A stretch of 64,000 bases of DNA from Lysobacter firmicutimachus (GCF_037027445.1 NZ_JBANDL010000002.1:4030001-4094000), one strand, 5' to 3'; positions 49,657-59,640 are shown, counted from the first letter of the stretch. Made by a program: numbers and translations. The notes: generated by a model from the sequence alone, not told the origin.

Positions 49657-50492
49657 CCGGCACGGCCAAGACCCATGCCAAGGGCTTCAAGCCCGAAGCG
49701 AAAAAACACCTCGGCCAGCACTTCCTGCACGACGCCGGCGTCATCGGCATGATCGTGCACGCCGTCGACCCCAAGCCCGGCGACCGCCTGGTCGAGATCG
49801 GCCCCGGCCAGGGCGCGATCACCTTCCCGCTGCTGGATCGCCACGGCGAACTGACCGTGATCGAGTTCGACCGCGACCTGATCTTCCCGCTGACCGAGAC
49901 CGCGCGCGCCCACGGCACCCTGGAGGTGATCCACCGCGACGTGCTCACGGTGGATTTCAGCGCCCTGGCCCACAACGGCGGGCCGATCCGGCTGGTCGGC
50001 AACCTGCCCTACAACCTGTCCTCGCCGATCCTGTTCCATGCCCTGGAGCACGCCGCGGCGATCGTCGACATGCACTTCATGCTGCAGAAAGAAGTGGTCG
50101 ACCGCATGGCCGCCGTGCCGGGCAGCAAGGTCTACGGCCGGCTCAGCGTGATGCTGCAGGCCTATTGCCAGGTGATCGCCCTGTTCGACGTGCCGCCGGC
50201 CGCGTTCCGGCCGCCGCCGAAGGTCGATTCGGCGGTGGTGCGGATGATTCCGCATCCGCCGGAGAAAATCGGCATCGCCGACCACGCGCTGTTCGCGCGG
50301 GTGGTCCGCGACGCCTTCGGCCAGCGGCGCAAGACCTTGCGCAACGCCTTGTCGCAGGTCTGCGACGGCGCCGCGATCGAGGCCGCCGGCCTGCGCCCGG
50401 ACGCGCGCGCCGAGCAGATCGAGGTCGCCGATTTCGTCCGCCTGGCCAACTCGCTCGCCGCCAGCGGCGCGGCCCTGGCCGAACCCGGCTGA
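49653..50492 (+). CDS. rsmA: RsmA (KsgA), 16S rRNA dimethyladenosine transferase
   Basis: A 279-residue SAM methyltransferase that dimethylates two adenines in the 16S rRNA 3' helix. It has KKHLGQHFLHD (about 18-28), VEIGPGQGAITFPLL (about 48-62), VGNLPYNLSSPILFH (catalytic NLPY, about 116-130) and the C-terminal FGQRRKTLRNAL. Length is normal. Its ATG overlaps the pdxA stop and it precedes apaG, the usual order. Confidence 0.97.
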   Translation: MTGTAKTHAKGFKPEAKKHLGQHFLHDAGVIGMIVHAVDPKPGDRLVEIGPGQGAITFPLLDRHGELTVIEFDRDLIFPLTETARAHGTLEVIHRDVLTVDFSALAHNGGPIRLVGNLPYNLSSPILFHALEHAAAIVDMHFMLQKEVVDRMAAVPGSKVYGRLSVMLQAYCQVIALFDVPPAAFRPPPKVDSAVVRMIPHPPEKIGIADHALFARVVRDAFGQRRKTLRNALSQVCDGAAIEAAGLRPDARAEQIEVADFVRLANSLAASGAALAEPG

Positions 50493-50701
50493 GCCGCGCG
50501 TTCTCACAACGCGAGGAACCGGCCGTTTTTCCGGTGCAGGAGCGCCGCCCGCTCGGGCGGGGCCGGCGCGCGCCGACGCACATAATGCGGCGCCGCCGCA
50601 GTCGCGCTATTTTCCGATCGGGCAACCCGCTCGGGTCCATCGCAGGGACGCGCCGGACGAACTCATTACCGCTTCATCCTTGCTTTGCTTACACTGCCGC
50701 C

Positions 50702-51085
50702 ATGGAACACCGTCACGACTACGCCTTCGACATCGACGTCGCCACCCGCTATCTGGACGACCAGTCCGAGCCGGAGCAGGACCGTTATGTCTTCGCCTAC
50801 ACCATCCACATCCGCAATGCCGGCAAGGTGCCGGCGCGGCTGATGTCGCGGCACTGGGTGATCACCGACGCCAACGGCAAGGTGCAGGAAGTGCGCGGCG
50901 ACGGCGTGGTCGGCGAACAGCCGTGGCTGCGCCCCGGCGACGATTACGAGTACACCTCCGGCGCGGTGCTGGAAACCAGCCTGGGGACGATGGAAGGCAG
51001 CTACGCGATGGTCGCCGACGACGGCACCCGTTTCGACGCGCCGATTCCGGCGTTCACGCTCACCGTTCCGCGCACCCTGCACTGA
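50702..51085 (+). CDS. apaG: ApaG (DUF525) protein
   Basis: A 127-residue beta-sandwich protein: YAFDIDVATRYLDDQS, DRYVFAYTIHIRNAGKVPARLMSRHWVITDANG, then VVGEQPWLRPGDDYEYTSGAVLET..GTMEGSYAMV. Length and sequence are typical of ApaG, whose role is still poorly defined. It is separated from rsmA by about 210 bases with no gene and from apaH by 13 bases, so it may start a second transcript with apaH. Confidence 0.95.
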   Translation: MEHRHDYAFDIDVATRYLDDQSEPEQDRYVFAYTIHIRNAGKVPARLMSRHWVITDANGKVQEVRGDGVVGEQPWLRPGDDYEYTSGAVLETSLGTMEGSYAMVADDGTRFDAPIPAFTLTVPRTLH

Positions 51086-51098
51086 GCGCGGATCGGCT

Positions 51099-51968
51099 AT
51101 GAGCGTTTGGGCTATCGGCGACCTGCAAGGCTGTTACGACGCGACCCAGCGACTGCTGGAGCGGATCGCGTTCGATCCGGCGCGCGACACGCTTTGGTTT
51201 TGCGGCGATCTGGTGAACCGCGGCGGCCAGTCGCTGGAAACCTTGCGCCTGGTGCATTCGCTGCGCCAGAACAGCATCGTCGTGCTCGGCAACCACGACC
51301 TGTCGCTGCTGGCGATCGGCGAGCGCACCGAGGAAGAGCAGCGCAAGGTCAATCCCGACCTGCAGCGCATCGTGCTGGCCGAGGACCGCAACGAACTGCT
51401 GGGCTGGCTGCGCATGCAGAAACTGGTCCACGCCGACCGCAAGCTCGGCTGGATGATGGTCCACGCCGGCCTGGCGCCGAAATGGACCACCGGCATGGCC
51501 GAGCGCCATGCGCGCGAGGTCGAGGAGCGCCTGCACGGCGATCAATACCGGCGCCTGCTCAAGAACATGTACGGCGATCGCCCGGCCTGGAATCCCAAGC
51601 TGGCCGGGATCGACCGCCACCGCGCGATCATCAACGTCTTCACCCGCCTGCGCTATTGCACGCCGCGCGGCCGGATCGCGTTCGAGGACAAGGGCAGCCC
51701 CGGCACCCAGCCGGTCGGCCTCTACCCCTGGTACGAAGTGCCGGGCCGGGCCGAACGCGATCTCAAGATCGTCTGCGGCCACTGGTCCACCCTGGGGCTG
51801 TTCATCGGCCACGGCGTGCACGCGATCGACACCGGTGCGGTCTGGGGCGGCAAGCTCACCGCGCTGCAGTTGGACACCGACGAACTGCGGCTGGTCCAAG
51901 TGCCCGGCCGCGACGTGCCGGCGCAACCGCCGCGGCCGCGGCCGCCGCGCCCGCCGCAGGGCGGCTGA
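51099..51968 (+). CDS. apaH: ApaH, symmetrical diadenosine tetraphosphatase
   Basis: A 289-residue metallophosphatase that splits Ap4A to two ADP. It has GDLQGCYDATQRLLERI (about 6-22), FCGDLVNRGGQSLETLRLV (about 33-51) and VVLGNHDLSLL (about 62-72). These are the GD-x-G, GDLVxRG and GNHD metal motifs. A Pro-rich tail (about 275-289) is an addition. It lies 13 bases after apaG and 7 before the DUF1287 gene. Confidence 0.96.
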   Translation: MSVWAIGDLQGCYDATQRLLERIAFDPARDTLWFCGDLVNRGGQSLETLRLVHSLRQNSIVVLGNHDLSLLAIGERTEEEQRKVNPDLQRIVLAEDRNELLGWLRMQKLVHADRKLGWMMVHAGLAPKWTTGMAERHAREVEERLHGDQYRRLLKNMYGDRPAWNPKLAGIDRHRAIINVFTRLRYCTPRGRIAFEDKGSPGTQPVGLYPWYEVPGRAERDLKIVCGHWSTLGLFIGHGVHAIDTGAVWGGKLTALQLDTDELRLVQVPGRDVPAQPPRPRPPRPPQGG

Positions 51969-51975
51969 GCCGTCC

Positions 51976-52731
51976 ATGCCGCCTGCGCGCCACGGACGGC
52001 GTCGCCCTGCGCAGCGGCAGCGCCGTTCGGCCGCGCAGGCCGCGACGGCGCTGCTCGCCGTCGCGCTGCTCGCCGCCTGCTCGCCCGATACGACGCCGCA
52101 CCCCGAGGGGCGTGGCGACGTCCGCGCCCGGCCGGGGCTCTCGCCAGCGGCGACCGGACCGGCGCCGCCCTGGGTCGCAGCGGCCCGCGCGCAGATCGGC
52201 GTGACCCGTTTCTACGACCCGGCCTACGTGCGCCTGGCCTATCCCGGCGGCGACGTCGCCGCCGACCGCGGCGTCTGCACCGACGTGGTGATCCGCGCCC
52301 TGCGCAGCCAGGGCCTGGACCTGCAGCAGGCCGTGCACGAGGACATGCGCGCGAACTTCGCCGCCTACCCCGGGCTGTGGGGCGCGACCGCGACCGACCG
52401 CAGCATCGACCACCGCCGGGTGCCGAACCTGCGACGCTGGTTCGAACGCCAGCGCTGGTCGCTGCCGCCCAGCGATCGCCCGGCCGACTACCGTCCCGGC
52501 GATCTGGTGACCTGGGTGCTGCCGGGCAATCTGCCGCACATCGGCATCGTGTCCGAGCGGCGCGGCTGGAGCGGCCGGCCGCTGATCCTGCACAACATCG
52601 GCCGCGGCACCCAGGAAGAAGACCTGCTGTTCGCCTATCCGATCACCGGCCGCTATCGGCCGCAGGCGGCCGCCATCGCCGCCTGGGCGCGGCGCGCCGA
52701 TGCCGGCGCGGAAACCGCCGCGGCGCCGTAG
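51976..52731 (+). CDS. DUF1287-type lipoprotein or exported protein
   Basis: A 251-residue protein. The N-terminus (about 1-38) has Arg-rich then hydrophobic residues and LLAAC, a good lipobox with Cys at about 36. The mature part has the DUF1287 block: WVAAARAQIGVTRFYDPAYVRLAYPGGDVAADRGVCTDVVIRALRSQGLDLQ (about 60-110), D.HRRVPNLRRWFER, YRPGDLVTWVLPGNLPHIGIVSE and HNIGRGTQEED. NlpC/P60-like folds are suggested by the Cys and His order. It may be a cell-wall hydrolase. It follows apaH closely. Confidence 0.82.
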   Translation: MPPARHGRRRPAQRQRRSAAQAATALLAVALLAACSPDTTPHPEGRGDVRARPGLSPAATGPAPPWVAAARAQIGVTRFYDPAYVRLAYPGGDVAADRGVCTDVVIRALRSQGLDLQQAVHEDMRANFAAYPGLWGATATDRSIDHRRVPNLRRWFERQRWSLPPSDRPADYRPGDLVTWVLPGNLPHIGIVSERRGWSGRPLILHNIGRGTQEEDLLFAYPITGRYRPQAAAIAAWARRADAGAETAAAP

Positions 52732-52740
52732 CGCCGACGC

Positions 52741-53253
52741 TCAATCCATGCCGACGCGCAGGTAGTCGACGAATTCGAACGCGAACTCGTTGCGCGCGTC
52801 GGCCGCATGCGACTCGCGCGCGGTCACCCGCCATTCTTCGCGATCGAAGCGCGGGAAATAGGCGTCGGCGTTCTCGACCTCGGTATCGACCCAGGTCAGG
52901 TGCAGTCGCGCCGCGGCCGGCAGGCACAAGGCATAGACCTCGCCGCCGCCGATCACGCACAGCTCCGGCGCGCCTTCGGCCTGCACGCCGTGCAAGGCCT
53001 GCTCGACCGAATCCACCGGCTCCATTCCCGGAAAGGGCGCCCGCGCCGAGCGGGTCAGCACCAGGTTGCGCCGGCCCGGCAGAGCCCGGCCCAGCGACAG
53101 CGCGGTCTTGCGCCCCATCAGCAGCGGCTTGCCCAGGGTCAGCGCCTTGAAGCGCTTGAGATCGTCGACCAGCCGCCACGGCAATGCGTTGTCGCGGCCG
53201 ATGGCCAGCTTGCGGTCGAGGGCGGCGATCAATACCAGTCGGGTCATGCGCAC
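52741..53253 (-). CDS. folA: dihydrofolate reductase
   Basis: A 170-residue enzyme reducing dihydrofolate with NADPH. It has LVLIAALDRKLAIGRDNALPWRLVDDLKRFKALTLGKPLLMGRKTALSLG (about 4-55), with the Asp in WRLVDDLKRF as proton donor. CVIGGGEVYAL is near 95-105 and the C-terminal F.F..Y closes the fold. The start is either 53253 (MRM) or 53247 (MTRL). It is on the same strand as thyA, completing the thymidylate cycle. Confidence 0.94.
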   Translation of the reverse strand: MRMTRLVLIAALDRKLAIGRDNALPWRLVDDLKRFKALTLGKPLLMGRKTALSLGRALPGRRNLVLTRSARAPFPGMEPVDSVEQALHGVQAEGAPELCVIGGGEVYALCLPAAARLHLTWVDTEVENADAYFPRFDREEWRVTARESHAADARNEFAFEFVDYLRVGMD

Positions 53254-53284
53254 GGGCTCCGTAACGGAAGGACGAACGGCGGCC

Positions 53285-53872
53285 TCAGCGCCCGCCGCGC
53301 AAGGCCTCGGACAGGCGCCCGCGCGAAGCGAAATCCCATTGCCCGCCGTACTCGATGTCGTCGAGTTTCCACTGCCCGTCTTCGCGCAACAACAGCGCGC
53401 GGTCGGTCCAACGGCTGACCTCGCTCGACGGCGACTCCCGGTAACTCAATTCGATCTCGAAGCTTTCGCGATCCGGCCCCGACACCGTGCGCGCGCCGAT
53501 CCGATAACCGGTCGGGCCTTCGTACAGGCTGGAGAAAAGATCGCCGTCGACGAAAGGCGGCTTTTCGTCCGGGTGCGCGGCGATCGCCGCATCGCGTTCG
53601 CGCGCGGCGCCGGCGATCAGGCCGAGCAGACGCTTGGACAGCAGCGGACGATAGCGCTGCATGGCCTCGCCGTCGGGCAAGCCGCCGCTGCGGATATCGA
53701 CATGAACGCGGTAGAAGGCCTCGGCGACGGCCTGCGCGCTGTCGCCGCGCACGGCGTCGGCCGCGCGGGCGCTCGGCGCATGCTGCGGCCGCTCGCCGGC
53801 CGAGCCGCATGCGGTCGCCATCGACGCGAACAAGATCGCAAAGCACCAGCCGGCAACACGGTATCGCTGCAT
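53285..53872 (-). CDS. lipoprotein of unknown function
   Basis: A 195-residue protein. The N-terminus (MQRYRVAGWCFAILFASMATAC) has a hydrophobic stretch and a Cys at about position 22, so it is probably a lipoprotein. The mature part has AVAEAFYRVHVDIRSGGLPDGEAMQRYRPLLSKRLLGLI and ends DRALLLREDGQWKLDDIEYGGQW..F, a DUF3828-like or NTF2-like pattern. Family assignment is tentative. The start is the ATG at 53872. It lies between folA and thyA on the same strand. Confidence 0.72.
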   Translation of the reverse strand: MQRYRVAGWCFAILFASMATACGSAGERPQHAPSARAADAVRGDSAQAVAEAFYRVHVDIRSGGLPDGEAMQRYRPLLSKRLLGLIAGAARERDAAIAAHPDEKPPFVDGDLFSSLYEGPTGYRIGARTVSGPDRESFEIELSYRESPSSEVSRWTDRALLLREDGQWKLDDIEYGGQWDFASRGRLSEALRGGR

Positions 53873-53968
53873 GAGGTCTCCTAAGGCGCCACCGACGGCG
53901 CCGGTGACGCTCACGCTACTGGGGCGCCGGTTCGAACCGCGTGTAGCGCAGTCGCGCGAGCCGCCGGC

Positions 53969-54763
53969 TCAGACCGCGACCGGCGCCTTGATCGCCGGCC
54001 ACGGGTCGTAGCCTTCGATCGCGATGTCGTCGTAGCCGAAGCCGAACACGTCCTTGATCCCGGGATTGAGCTTCAGCGTCGGCAGCGCGCGCGGCGCGCG
54101 CGTGAGCTGCTCGCGCGCCTGCTCGAAGTGGTTCGAGTACAGATGCGCGTCGCCGAGGGTGTGGACGAAATCGCCCACGCCCAGGCCGCAGGCCTGCGCG
54201 ACCATGTGGGTCAGCAGGGCGTAGCTGGCGATGTTGAACGGCACGCCGAGGAAGATGTCGCCGCTGCGCTGGTACAACTGGCAGCTGAGCTTGCCGTCGA
54301 CCACGTAGAACTGGAACAGCGCATGGCAGGGCATCAGCGCCATCCGCGGCAGGTCGGCCACGTTCCAGGCGCTGACGATCAGCCGGCGCGAGTCGGGATT
54401 GCGCTTGATCTCCTCGACCACCCAGTGGATCTGGTCGACCTCGACCCCGTCGGCGCCGGACCAGCGCCGCCACTGCTTGCCGTAGACCGGGCCCAGCTCG
54501 CCGTCGGCGTCGGCCCACTCGTCCCAGATGCTGACCTTGTGTTCCTTCAGATAGGCGATGTTGGTCTCGCCCTTCAGGAACCACAGCAGCTCGTGCACGA
54601 TCGAGCGCAGGTGCAGCTTCTTGGTCGTGACCAGCGGGAAGCCCTGGTTCAGATCGAAGCGCATCTGCCAGCCGAACACGCTGCGGGTGCCGGTGCCGGT
54701 GCGGTCGGACTTGTCGCTGCCGCGTTCCAGCACATGACGAAGCAGGTCGAGATATTGCTGCAT
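53969..54763 (-). CDS. thyA: thymidylate synthase
   Basis: A 264-residue enzyme making dTMP from dUMP and methylene-tetrahydrofolate. The catalytic Cys146 is in [12 protein letters not shown]. It has [20 protein letters not shown] (about 19-38), YGKQWRRW and the nucleotide-binding [20 protein letters not shown]. The C-terminus ends AVAV-like (APVAV). The size is identical to E. coli ThyA. It is 2 bases away from lgt on the same strand, the order seen in E. coli. Confidence 0.97.
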   Translation of the reverse strand: MQQYLDLLRHVLERGSDKSDRTGTGTRSVFGWQMRFDLNQGFPLVTTKKLHLRSIVHELLWFLKGETNIAYLKEHKVSIWDEWADADGELGPVYGKQWRRWSGADGVEVDQIHWVVEEIKRNPDSRRLIVSAWNVADLPRMALMPCHALFQFYVVDGKLSCQLYQRSGDIFLGVPFNIASYALLTHMVAQACGLGVGDFVHTLGDAHLYSNHFEQAREQLTRAPRALPTLKLNPGIKDVFGFGYDDIAIEGYDPWPAIKAPVAV

Positions 54764-54765
54764 GG

Positions 54766-55659
54766 TCAGCCCTTCGCCGGTTCGGCCGCGGCCGGCTGCG
54801 GTTGCAGCGTCGGCGAACGGGTCGACAGCCACAGCCAGAACAGGCCGAGCACGATCAGCGGCGTGCTCAGCACCTGGCCCATGGTCAGCCAACCGAACGC
54901 CAGATAGCCGTGGTCGCCGATCTGCGCATCGGGCACGCGCACGAACTCGACCAGGAAGCGGAAGCAGCCGTACAGCAGCGCGAACAGGCCGGACACCGCA
55001 TAGCGCGGGCGCGGCTTGCGCGAGAACCACCACAGCGCCAGGAACATGACCAAGCCTTCCAACGCCGCCTGGTACAGCTGCGAGGGGTGGCGGGCGAAAC
55101 GCTCCAGCGCGCCGGCGGCGAACTGGGTCTGCAACTGCTCGCTGGTCCAGCCGGCGAACTCCGGCGCGCGCGGGAAGATCACGCCCCAGCCGGCTTCGGT
55201 GGGCTTGCCCCACAACTCGCCGCCGATGTAGTTGCCGAGCCGGCCGAAGCCCAGCCCGGGCGGCACCAGCGGGGCGATGAAATCCATGCTGTCGAAGAAG
55301 TGCGTGCGGTGCCGGTGCGACCACCACAGCACCGCGGCCATCACGCCGAGCAGGCCGCCGTGGAAACTCATGCCGCCTTCCCAGATCCGGAACAGCATCA
55401 GCGGGTCCTTCGCCAGCTCGGCGAAGTTGTAGAACAGCACATAGCCGATGCGCCCGCCGAGCACGACGCCGAGCATGGCGTAGAACAGCAGATCGCCATA
55501 GGCCTGCTCGCCGACCCCGGGCAGACGCCCGGCGCGGACCCGCTGCCGGCCCAGCCACCAGGCGGTGACGAAGCCGAGCAGATACATGATCCCGTACCAG
55601 TGGACTTGCAGCGGGCCCAGGCTCAGGGCGATCGGATCGATCTGGTGCAGGATGGTCAT
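54766..55659 (-). CDS. lgt: prolipoprotein diacylglyceryl transferase
   Basis: A 297-residue inner-membrane enzyme with seven membrane segments that adds diacylglycerol to the lipobox Cys. Its hallmarks are [11 protein letters not shown] at the start, [12 protein letters not shown] (about 95-106) and [21 protein letters not shown] (about 139-159), with the Arg and His residues of the active site. It is next to thyA, the conserved pair. Confidence 0.96.
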   Translation of the reverse strand: MTILHQIDPIALSLGPLQVHWYGIMYLLGFVTAWWLGRQRVRAGRLPGVGEQAYGDLLFYAMLGVVLGGRIGYVLFYNFAELAKDPLMLFRIWEGGMSFHGGLLGVMAAVLWWSHRHRTHFFDSMDFIAPLVPPGLGFGRLGNYIGGELWGKPTEAGWGVIFPRAPEFAGWTSEQLQTQFAAGALERFARHPSQLYQAALEGLVMFLALWWFSRKPRPRYAVSGLFALLYGCFRFLVEFVRVPDAQIGDHGYLAFGWLTMGQVLSTPLIVLGLFWLWLSTRSPTLQPQPAAAEPAKG

Positions 55660-55767
55660 GCGGCGGGACGGCTCGGGGGACGATGACCGCCGTATTGTGC
55701 CCGAGCCGGCCTGTACCCGGGGTGCCGGTTGCGGCCGCTGCGGACCGCGCGCCCGCGTCGCGGCGCG

Positions 55768-56262
55768 CTACAACAGCACCGGCCGGTCCGGCAGCTCGTT
55801 GCCGCCCGCCGCCGCATCGGCCGGGCCGCGCGGGAAGTGTTCGGCGACGATCTCGCTCAGCGCCGCGATGCCGGCGATCACCGCCGCCTCGGCCTCGCCG
55901 GCGGCCAGGCCGCGCTGGATCGACTCGCATACCGCCTGCCAACGCTCGTCGCCGACCCGCGCCGCGTAACCGCGGTCGGCGACGATTTCGATCCGGTGCT
56001 CGGCCAGCAACAGGTACAGCAGCACGCCGCTGTTGCCGGCGGTGTCCCACACGCCGAGTCCGGCGAACGCCGCCCGCGCCGCCGCGCGCGCGTCGCGCCC
56101 GGCCCACAGCGCGCGCCACGGCAAGCGCTCTTCGACCGCGAAGCAGACCTGGCCGCGATGGCGCGCCTCGCCGGCGGCGATCGCCGCCGCGATGCGCTGC
56201 AGGCTCGCTTCCGGAAACAGGCGCCGCGAGGAGGGCGCGAACAGGTGCCGCCACCAACGCAT
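55768..56262 (-). CDS. second TPM-domain-type protein
   Basis: A 164-residue protein that begins [52 protein letters not shown] and continues [40 protein letters not shown]. The latter two stretches match TPM (YgcG-like) domains. No clear signal peptide or membrane tail. It shares an ATGA overlap with the upstream TPM gene. Role unknown, perhaps membrane-stress related. Confidence 0.78.
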   Translation of the reverse strand: MRWWRHLFAPSSRRLFPEASLQRIAAAIAAGEARHRGQVCFAVEERLPWRALWAGRDARAAARAAFAGLGVWDTAGNSGVLLYLLLAEHRIEIVADRGYAARVGDERWQAVCESIQRGLAAGEAEAAVIAGIAALSEIVAEHFPRGPADAAAGGNELPDRPVLL

Positions 56263-57191
56263 CACCAACTCCCCGAGGCGCCGCCGCCTCCGCTGGACCC
56301 GCCGCCGCCCGACCAGCCGCCGCCGCCCCCACCGCCGCCCCAGCCGCCTCCGCCGCCGCCCCAGCCACCGCCGTAGCCGCCCCAGCCGCCGCCGCGGGCG
56401 TAGTGCCCGCCGACGCTGCCGAGCAGACCGGCGAACAGGCCGATCAGGGCGCACAGCCCGACCAGCCACCACGCCAGCGACAACAGCCAGGCGACGCCGC
56501 CGACCACCACGGCGGTGATCGCCCCGCGCAGCAGGGCCGGCAGGCGGCCGAGCAAGGCGCGCACGAACTGGGCGCCGAACACGGCGATGAACACCGCCAG
56601 CAGCCAGCCGTCGTCGCCCTCGCCGCCTCCGCCCTGGCCGGACGCCATCGGCGCCGGCAACGGCTCGCCGTCGATCAGCCGCACCAGCATCGCGCTGGCG
56701 TCGGCGAGGCCGCCGGCGTAGTCGCCGGCGCGGAACTTCGGCGCCAGGTACTCCTGGATGATGCGGCCGGACTGGGCGTCGGTGATCGCGCCCTCCAGGC
56801 CGTAGCCGACTTCGATCCGCACCCGCCGGTCGTCCTTGGCCACCACCAGCAGCACGCCGTCGTCGACGCCCTTGCGGCCCAGGCGGAACTGTTCGTAGGC
56901 GCGCACCGCGTAGGCGGCGATGTCCTCCGGCGCGGTGGTAGGCACCATCAGCACCTGCAGCTGGCTGCCCTTGCGCCGCTGCAGCTCGCGCGCCTGCGCC
57001 TCCAGGCGCGCGCGGGCGTCGGCGTCGAGGGTCGCGGTGGTGTCGACCACCGGCGAGGTCAGCGCCGGAATCGGCTGCAGAGCCTGGGCCCGCAACGGCC
57101 CCGGCAGGGCCGCCAGGACCAGCAGCCACAGCCCGACCAGCAGCGCCGCGAACGCGCTGCGGCCACGGGCGATTGCGGCCGATGCCGCCAT
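56262..57191 (-). CDS. TPM-domain membrane protein with Gly/Trp-rich tail (YgcG family)
   Basis: A 309-residue protein. A signal peptide (about 1-35, ending LRAQA) precedes a TPM domain (about 45-185): [75 protein letters not shown]. Two or three hydrophobic segments (about 195-255) follow, then a Gly/Trp/Ser-rich low-complexity tail (about 262-309). This is the usual YgcG-type layout. It lies 7 bases after lemA. Confidence 0.88.
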   Translation of the reverse strand: MAASAAIARGRSAFAALLVGLWLLVLAALPGPLRAQALQPIPALTSPVVDTTATLDADARARLEAQARELQRRKGSQLQVLMVPTTAPEDIAAYAVRAYEQFRLGRKGVDDGVLLVVAKDDRRVRIEVGYGLEGAITDAQSGRIIQEYLAPKFRAGDYAGGLADASAMLVRLIDGEPLPAPMASGQGGGGEGDDGWLLAVFIAVFGAQFVRALLGRLPALLRGAITAVVVGGVAWLLSLAWWLVGLCALIGLFAGLLGSVGGHYARGGGWGGYGGGWGGGGGGWGGGGGGGGWSGGGGSSGGGGASGSW

Positions 57192-57198
57192 CGGCGCC

Positions 57199-57816
57199 TC
57201 AGCCCTGCGACGGGGCCGGCGGGGTCTGCGCCGGCGCGCTGGGCTGGCCGAAATCGACCTTCGGCGCCTGCTGGATCTCGGCCGCGTTCTCGACCGTGAA
57301 ATTGGGCTTGGTCGCGTAGCCGAACAGCTTGGCGGTCAGGTTGGTCGGGAACTGGCGGATGTAGGTGTTGTAGTCCTGCACCGCGCCGATGTAGCGCTGG
57401 CGCTCGACCGCGATCCGGTTCTCGGTGCCTTCCAGCTGGGTCTGCAGGCTGAGGAAGCTCTGGTCCGCCTTGAGCTGCGGATAGTTTTCGCTGACCACCA
57501 GCAGGCGGCCGATCGCGCCGCGCAACTCGCCCTGGGCCTGTTCGAACTGCTTCAGCGATTCGGGGTCGTTGGCGTTGACGTTGATGCTGCCGACCTTGGC
57601 CCGGGCCTCGGTGACCTGGGTCAGCACCTGCTGTTCGTGGCTGGCATAGCCGCGCACGGTCGCGACCAGGTTCGGCACCAGGTCGGCGCGGCGCTTGTAG
57701 ACGTTGAGCACCTGCGACCAGGCGGCGGTCACCGCTTCGTCCTTCTGTTGGATGCTGTTGTAGCCGCAGCCGCTGAGCAGCGCGGTCAACGCGAGCACGA
57801 TCAAGGCACGGAACAT
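57199..57816 (-). CDS. lemA: LemA family protein
   Basis: A 205-residue protein. A signal/anchor with Cys (ALIVLALTALLSGCGYNSIQQKDEAVTAAWSQVLNVYKRRADLVPNLVATVRGYASHE) has the lipobox LLSGC (Cys at about 17). The LemA helical bundle spans about 25-165 and a Pro/Ala tail ends it. LemA and YgcG-type TPM proteins usually sit together, as here, and are thought to work in the envelope. First gene of the operon. Confidence 0.92.
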   Translation of the reverse strand: MFRALIVLALTALLSGCGYNSIQQKDEAVTAAWSQVLNVYKRRADLVPNLVATVRGYASHEQQVLTQVTEARAKVGSINVNANDPESLKQFEQAQGELRGAIGRLLVVSENYPQLKADQSFLSLQTQLEGTENRIAVERQRYIGAVQDYNTYIRQFPTNLTAKLFGYATKPNFTVENAAEIQQAPKVDFGQPSAPAQTPPAPSQG

Positions 57817-58036
57817 GGCGCGACTCCTGGTTGCACGGGCGACGGCCGCATTGCAGCACCGGCCCCGGGCGGACGCAATGGACGCGATGTGACGACCGGG
57901 ACGAAGGGGTCAAGCACACTTACCCCCTCCCCCGCGCTGCCCGCCATTCGGCGCCTGGGTGCGCTGCGCCTGCGGCGCCGGCGCGAACGCCGCAACTTCG
58001 CGCCTCAGCGCGCGCCAAGCCCTGCGTCCACAACGA

Positions 58037-58066
58037 CGAAGGCCGGCAATCGCTTGCCGGCCTTCG
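58037..58066 (-). terminator. strong hairpin after the TerC-family gene
   Basis: A 13-bp perfect stem CGAAGGCCGGCAA / TTGCCGGCCTTCG with a 4-nt loop lies 29 bases after the stop. No long U-tract follows on the minus strand, but the stem is strong enough for Rho-assisted or leaky termination. The rest of the 278-bp spacer to lemA holds no gene. Confidence 0.65.
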
Positions 58067-58094
58067 CTGGGACGCTGCGCGCTCGCGGCGGCGT

Positions 58095-58838
58095 TTATTC
58101 GGTGCTGAGCCGCAGGGTGGCGCGGCGACGGGCCCACAGGTTCAGGCACTCGACCAGGGCCGAGAAGCCCATCGCACCGTAGATGTAGCCCTTCGGGATA
58201 TGGATCTCGAAGCCGTCGGCGATCAGGTACACGCCGACCAGGACGATGAAGGCCAGCGCCAGCATCTTGATGGTCGGGTTGTTGTCGATGAAATGGCCCA
58301 GCGGCTTGGCCGCCAGCAGCATCACGCCGACCGCGAGCAGGATCGCGGCGACCATCACCGGGGTGTGGTTGGCCATGCCGACCGCGGCGATCACCGAGTC
58401 CAGCGAGAACACGATGTCGATCACCGCGATCTGCGCGATCACCATCATGAACGACGCCGCCGGCTTGGTGTGCACGTCCTCGGACTCGTCCTCGCCGGCG
58501 ATCAGGTCCTTGATCTCCATCGAGCCCTTCACCAGCAAGAAGGCGCCGCCGAGGATCAGCACCAGGTCGCGCACCGAAATGCCCTGGCCGAACACGTGGA
58601 ACAGGTCGCTGGTCAGCCCGGCCAGCCAGGCCAGGGTCAGCAGCAGGGCGATGCGGGTGATGCACGCCACCGCGATGCCGAACTTGCGCGCTTTCTCGCG
58701 CTGGTCGAACGGCAGCTTGCTGACCGCGATCGAGATGAACACCAGGTTGTCGATGCCGAGCACGATTTCGATCGCGCTCAGGGTGATCAGGGTGATCCAG
58801 ACTTGCGGATCGGTCAGCAATTCAATCACGTGCGGCAT
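58095..58838 (-). CDS. TerC/YgdQ-family integral membrane protein
   Basis: A 247-residue protein with about seven membrane segments. It has WITLITLSAIEIVLGIDNLVFISIAVSKL (about 12-40, with the conserved E..LGIDN), and the second repeat QIAVIDIVFSLDSVIAAVGMANH, with acidic residues typical of the TerC family of metal-ion transporters. The C-terminus ends ARRRATLRLSTE. Members are linked to manganese or tellurite handling and metalation of exported proteins. Substrate unassigned here. Confidence 0.9.
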   Translation of the reverse strand: MPHVIELLTDPQVWITLITLSAIEIVLGIDNLVFISIAVSKLPFDQREKARKFGIAVACITRIALLLTLAWLAGLTSDLFHVFGQGISVRDLVLILGGAFLLVKGSMEIKDLIAGEDESEDVHTKPAASFMMVIAQIAVIDIVFSLDSVIAAVGMANHTPVMVAAILLAVGVMLLAAKPLGHFIDNNPTIKMLALAFIVLVGVYLIADGFEIHIPKGYIYGAMGFSALVECLNLWARRRATLRLSTE

Positions 58839-58956
58839 ACCTCAAAGAAAGTCGATATCGGAAAGCCCGCGGGCGAGCCGCGGTCGGCGCGCCGCGGAGG
58901 CGACGCCTGCGGCCGCGGACGCGGCCGGAAACACGGAACCGGCGCCGTCCCGGCGC

Positions 58957-59352
58957 TCAGCCCATCAGATGAGTCCACAGCCGCGGGCCGAGGATCGCGG
59001 CCCAGATCAGCAGCACGTTCATCAACAGCACGAACACCGCCGCCGAGCCCATGTCCTTGGCGCGCCCGGCCAGCTCGTGGAACTCCGGACCGTAGCGTTC
59101 GATCACCGCCTCGACCGCGGAGTTGAGCAGCTCCACGCTCAACACCAGCAGGATCGAACCGATCAGCAGCGAGCGCTCGACCCCGTTCTGGCCGAAGTAC
59201 CAGCCCACCGGCGCCAGGACCAGGAACAGGTAGACCTCGAGCCGGAACGAGGATTCGTGCAGCCAGGCCGCCCGCAGCCCCTGGAACGACCAGGTCGCGG
59301 CCTTCAGGATCCGTCCCGGGCCGCGCGGCAGATGCCCGTATTCGTCAGCCAC
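58957..59352 (-). CDS. dgkA: diacylglycerol kinase
   Basis: A 131-residue membrane enzyme of three helices. It recycles diacylglycerol by phosphorylation, for instance after osmoregulated-glucan synthesis. It has RILKAATWSFQGLRAAWLHESSFRLEVYLF (about 14-43), LLNSAVEAVIERYGPEFHELAGRAKDMGSAAVFV (about 80-113, with the catalytic E.AV...D motif). It starts at a GTG at 59352. About 290 bases of unclear sequence precede the repeat element near 59641. Confidence 0.94.
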   Translation of the reverse strand: MADEYGHLPRGPGRILKAATWSFQGLRAAWLHESSFRLEVYLFLVLAPVGWYFGQNGVERSLLIGSILLVLSVELLNSAVEAVIERYGPEFHELAGRAKDMGSAAVFVLLMNVLLIWAAILGPRLWTHLMG

Positions 59353-59640
59353 GCCGGCGCTCCGTCGTCGCGATCGTGCTGCGGCAGCACAGGCGTTCGG
59401 GCAGGAACGGCGCAGCGATGGGCATGGCAGGGGATCTCGATGGCAGGCCGGACGGCCAGGCGGACGCGGCCGGAGCCGCTACGGCCGGGGATTTTGCCAC
59501 AAGCCCGATGACCCTGCCCTCGCGGCCGGCGCCGGCCCGCGGGCAGCCTGGGGCCCAAGCCGCGGCGCATACCGCCGGAACCGCGGCGGCGGCGACCGAC
59601 CGGTCCGGCCGCCGCCACGGCTATCACATTGGCGGCCGCA

